A stretch of DNA of 64,000 bases from Cytophaga aurantiaca DSM 3654 (GTDB lineage: Bacteria; Bacteroidota; Bacteroidia; Cytophagales; Cytophagaceae), in NCBI RefSeq assembly GCF_000379725.1, contig NZ_KB903629.1:17995-81994 (forward strand). Direction: 5' to 3'. How positions within the stretch are numbered: the stretch's first letter is position 1; each line of letters starts with the position of its first letter. A program made the translations under genes and the position numbers. Shown in pieces: positions 60,939-64,000 of the stretch. Under the pieces are notes generated by a model, which did not search any database, had not been told where the DNA came from, and saw only the letters and a list, made by a program, of their open reading frames with translations.

Positions 60939-63900
60939 ATGTATCTAAAAAAAATAATGCAGGCTCTATTTAGCTTGTTTATTTCTGCACTATGCCTTAC
61001 TGCAATTATTTTTAATACAAATGCACAGGTAATGATTCAACCCTCTGGCTTCGCTGTAGCTGGCGCAGAATTTGGAAATCCCGGATTTTACCCTACGGCT
61101 TCTGAAATGGATTACTACCAAAGCACGGGATTAAAATTAATTCGATTTCCAATTTCATGGGAAAATTTCCAACCTGCCTTAGGCGGTACGTTAGATCCAA
61201 ATCAATTAACAAAACTAAAAACTGTTGTTGCCCAGGCAAAAGCCCGCAATTTATTTATTCTAATTGATCTTCATAATTATTGCAGAAGAACAATAAATGT
61301 TAATGGTAAAAATGAGCTTGTACCAATTGGCACTTCTTCTTCAACAGGTATTCCTGTAAAGCTGAATCACCTTACAGATTTTTGGAAACGTATGGCAACA
61401 GAATTTAAAAACGAAACAAATATCTGGGCATATGGATTAATGAATGAACCGCACAATATGGATGAAACTCCAATTTCATGGTTTACAATGGCGCAGGCAT
61501 GTATCACTGAAATCAGAAAAATTGATGCAAGCACAATGATATCTGTAGCCGGTGATCAGTGGAGTACAGCGACTGGTTGGCCGGGAGTCAGCGATAATTT
61601 AAAAAATTTAGTTGATCCTTCTAAAAATTTAATCTATGAAGCGCATTGCTACTTTGATGATGGAAGCAGTCAAACATACAGTTCAGCACAATCCCAGGTC
61701 TACAAAAAAAATCCGAACAGAGGTATTGAACGTGTCAAACCTTTTGTTGAATGGTTGCATGCAAATAACCTTAGAGGATTCGTTGGAGAATTCGGTGTAC
61801 CTAATGATCCGGACTGGTTAATTGTTCTTGAGAACTTTATGAAATATCTATCTGACAATTGTGTCAGCGGAACCTATTGGGCTGCAGGTGGCGCCTGGGG
61901 AAAAGATTATGACATTCTGCTGGAACCAAATAATGGTGTAGAAAAGCCGCAGATGGCTATTTTGAAAAAATACAAATACCCATCAGGTTGTCCTTCCACA
62001 ACTCCTGTAGGACCTCCGGGATATACATATATTACAGATGAATTTAATACTGTCCCTATAACAAATCCAGTTGATGTAGCATATGGCGCAAATGGATCCT
62101 ATGTATATCTATACAATCAAACATCAACGATCGGGTGTAATACAACTACATTCAATCAAGGAGATCCGGCAACGGGAACTACAAAACACTGTTGGGTAAG
62201 AGAAGCAAAAACTCCATATACAGGAACTCCTATTACAATTTCAGGAATCATCGAAGCTGAAAACTATGATAAAGGTGGAGAAGACAGAGCATATCATGAT
62301 ACAGAAGCGGCGAACCTTGGTGCAACATATAGAACAGACGGTGTTGATGTAGGAGCAATTCCTGCAGGCGGAAGTTTTGTAGGATGGACTGCAACCGGTG
62401 AATGGCTGGAGTATTCTGTCAACGTTACTAAAACGGCTTTATATGATTTTAAATTTTTAACATCTTCAATTGGCGGTGGAGGTATACTAAGCTTAACTGT
62501 GGATGGCAATCCTTTACTTTCAAACATCAGCGTACCTTCAACTGGTGACTGGAACACCTATACCTCCTTCTCAAAAACAGCAGCCTTAAATCAGGGAACA
62601 CATCTGATCAGATTGCTCATCACCAACCTAGGATTCAATATTGATAAAATCATTGTGACAGAATCAACATGCAGCGCTGCAATCACTTCTCCTGTTAACT
62701 CTTTCTGTACCGGAGGAAATGTTTTGCTAACAGCAAGTACCGGTGCTTCTTACAAATGGTTCAACGGAACAACACAGGTTGGAACAGCTGCAACATACAC
62801 CGCTACTACTGCAGGCTCATACACCGTTGAAGTAACAAATGCAAGCGGATGCAAAGCTACCTCTGCTGTAAAAGTAATTACCGTAAATCCATTGCCGGTG
62901 ATTGAGCATCACATAAACATTGATGGCACCTGGACTGCTGTTTCTCAAGCAGCGGTTTGCGAAGGATCAACCGTAACATTCGGTCCATGGCCTGCAGTAT
63001 CAGCCGGATGGAGCTGGACAGGTCCGAATGCACTTACTTCAACCTTCCGTGAACTTGTATTGACAACTATTCAGACCAATCAGTCAGGAAGCTATACTGC
63101 TACCTATACCGATCCGAATGGATGTAAAGCAAGCAGCAATGTAACCATACAGGTCTCTGCCAAACCAATCGCAATCATCACCTCTCCTGCCAACTCTTTC
63201 TGTGCGGGTGAGTCAGTTGTGTTAACTGCAAGTGCAGGTACATCTTATAAATGGTTCAACGGAACAGCCCAGGTGGGAACGGCTGCAACATATACCGCTA
63301 CTACTGCAGGTTCATACACTGTGGAAGTAACAAATACTGCAGGATGCAAATCTACTTCTGCTGCAAAAACCATTTCTGTTACTGCACTTCCTTCAGCTAC
63401 CATCACTTCATCCACAACGAGTTTGTGCCAAGGTGAAAGTGTGGTACTGAGTGCAAGTACAGGAACTTCTTACAAATGGTTCAACGGAACAGTCCAGGTG
63501 GGTACAGCTGCAACATATACAGCAACAGCTGCCGGATCATATACCGTGGAAGTAACAAATACTGCAGGATGCAAATCTACTTCTGCTGCGAAAATCATTT
63601 CTGTAACGCCTTCTACCCTTTGGTATGCTGATATTGACAACGATGGGAAAGGTGATCCTTCCGCAACACGTTCTTCCTGCACAAAACCTGCAGGCTATGT
63701 TGCCGTTGCCGGCGATGCTTGTCCCACCGATGCAAACAAAACTGTACCCGGAAACTGCGGATGCAACAAAACCGAAAACAGCTGTCTGGATTGCGCGGGA
63801 ATACCAAACGGCACTGCAGCAATGGATGCATGCATGATCTGTTCCGGAGGAACAACGGGAATTACACCTGTTACCAATGCAAATCAATGTGGCATAACTA

Positions 63901-64000
63901 CAGGAAATAAAAATACCAATAACATACAAGGCATTCAAGTCTCACCAAATCCGTTCTCCGAACAACTTGAACTTATACTACCTGTCGATGCGCATATTCA
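60939..64000 (+). CDS. GH5 cellulase with CBM6 and Ig-like repeats (runs off window)
   Basis: At least 1020 codons, cut by the window end. Signal peptide to about residue 30 (LCLTAIIFNTNAQ). A glycoside hydrolase family 5 domain (about 35-335) has the acid/base Glu170 in GLMNEPHN and the nucleophile Glu284 in FVGEFGVPND; YEAHCYFDDG and WAAGGAWGKDY are also typical. Then follow one YLYNQTS module (about 364-422), a CBM6 (433-574: IEAENYDKGGED, GEWLEYSVNV, FNIDKIIVTE), Ig-like repeats around one GPWPA/SWTGPN module, a TSP3-like segment (WYADIDNDGKGDP) and the beginning of a T9SS sorting domain (GIQVSPNPFSEQ). It hydrolyses beta-1,4-glucans at the cell surface or outside. The frame was translated by hand without a stop. 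Confidence 0.9.
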   Translation, partial: MYLKKIMQALFSLFISALCLTAIIFNTNAQVMIQPSGFAVAGAEFGNPGFYPTASEMDYYQSTGLKLIRFPISWENFQPALGGTLDPNQLTKLKTVVAQAKARNLFILIDLHNYCRRTINVNGKNELVPIGTSSSTGIPVKLNHLTDFWKRMATEFKNETNIWAYGLMNEPHNMDETPISWFTMAQACITEIRKIDASTMISVAGDQWSTATGWPGVSDNLKNLVDPSKNLIYEAHCYFDDGSSQTYSSAQSQVYKKNPNRGIERVKPFVEWLHANNLRGFVGEFGVPNDPDWLIVLENFMKYLSDNCVSGTYWAAGGAWGKDYDILLEPNNGVEKPQMAILKKYKYPSGCPSTTPVGPPGYTYITDEFNTVPITNPVDVAYGANGSYVYLYNQTSTIGCNTTTFNQGDPATGTTKHCWVREAKTPYTGTPITISGIIEAENYDKGGEDRAYHDTEAANLGATYRTDGVDVGAIPAGGSFVGWTATGEWLEYSVNVTKTALYDFKFLTSSIGGGGILSLTVDGNPLLSNISVPSTGDWNTYTSFSKTAALNQGTHLIRLLITNLGFNIDKIIVTESTCSAAITSPVNSFCTGGNVLLTASTGASYKWFNGTTQVGTAATYTATTAGSYTVEVTNASGCKATSAVKVITVNPLPVIEHHINIDGTWTAVSQAAVCEGSTVTFGPWPAVSAGWSWTGPNALTSTFRELVLTTIQTNQSGSYTATYTDPNGCKASSNVTIQVSAKPIAIITSPANSFCAGESVVLTASAGTSYKWFNGTAQVGTAATYTATTAGSYTVEVTNTAGCKSTSAAKTISVTALPSATITSSTTSLCQGESVVLSASTGTSYKWFNGTVQVGTAATYTATAAGSYTVEVTNTAGCKSTSAAKIISVTPSTLWYADIDNDGKGDPSATRSSCTKPAGYVAVAGDACPTDANKTVPGNCGCNKTENSCLDCAGIPNGTAAMDACMICSGGTTGITPVTNANQCGITTGNKNTNNIQGIQVSPNPFSEQLELILPVDAHI

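Overview
The window looks like chromosomal DNA of a cellulose-degrading, gliding member of the Bacteroidota, close to Cytophaga hutchinsonii. The organism is inferred from four things seen in the sequence: a GH5 cellulase with a CBM6 module, long Ig-like repeats ending in type IX secretion (T9SS) sorting domains, gliding-motility-type C-terminal domains, and the near absence of strong Shine-Dalgarno sites. No database search was possible. I found no rRNA, tRNA, CRISPR array, prophage or transposase gene.

Layout. 0.1-4.5 kb: a TetX-like flavin monooxygenase, two AraC regulators, an NTF2-like protein and an AhpD-like protein, interrupted by a MITE-like inverted-repeat element. 4.7-7.2 kb: a dispersed palindromic repeat, a VIT1/CCC1 metal transporter and two unknown genes. 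7.3-12.8 kb: a giant alpha-2-macroglobulin family protein with a thioester motif and what looks like an inserted outer-membrane beta-barrel; related inverted repeats lie on both sides. 13.2-14.5 kb: pyrH-frr. 15-18 kb: M1 aminopeptidase lipoprotein and a small lipoprotein. 18.3-20.4 kb: a Cache domain fused to a pentameric ligand-gated ion channel. 20.8-30.9 kb: NAD(P)HX repair enzyme, PAP2 phosphatase, NdpA-like protein, a hydrolase, a histidine kinase with six 21-residue repeats, a GT39-like membrane protein and an acetyltransferase. 31.1-39.9 kb: an ECF sigma / short anti-sigma candidate / His-rich Spy-like operon, a methyltransferase and an RND tripartite efflux operon. 40.3-43 kb: a membrane protein, a trypsin-like protease and a Tat-exported sugar isomerase-like protein.

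43-64 kb is the most striking region. A PorP/SprF-like outer-membrane protein diverges from a sigma factor / anti-sigma / LRR protein operon. It is followed by two alginate-lyase-fold proteins, a 131-aa unknown, a 35-codon small ORF, a 1944-aa bacterial relative of the vertebrate G8-domain hyaluronan-degrading proteins (CEMIP/TMEM2) and a GH5 cellulase that runs off the window. Seven transcription units here, including the sigma operon itself, carry the same bipartite promoter-like motif: GTTCAC(C/T), exactly 16 nt, then (G/A)TCTA or one near match. I infer an autoregulated ECF regulon that controls a battery of secreted, T9SS-sorted polysaccharide-active proteins. The second lyase gene has lost its T9SS sorting domain through a 44-nt deletion relative to its neighbour. 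The 225-bp Ig repeats shared by three of these genes are a likely substrate for recombination.
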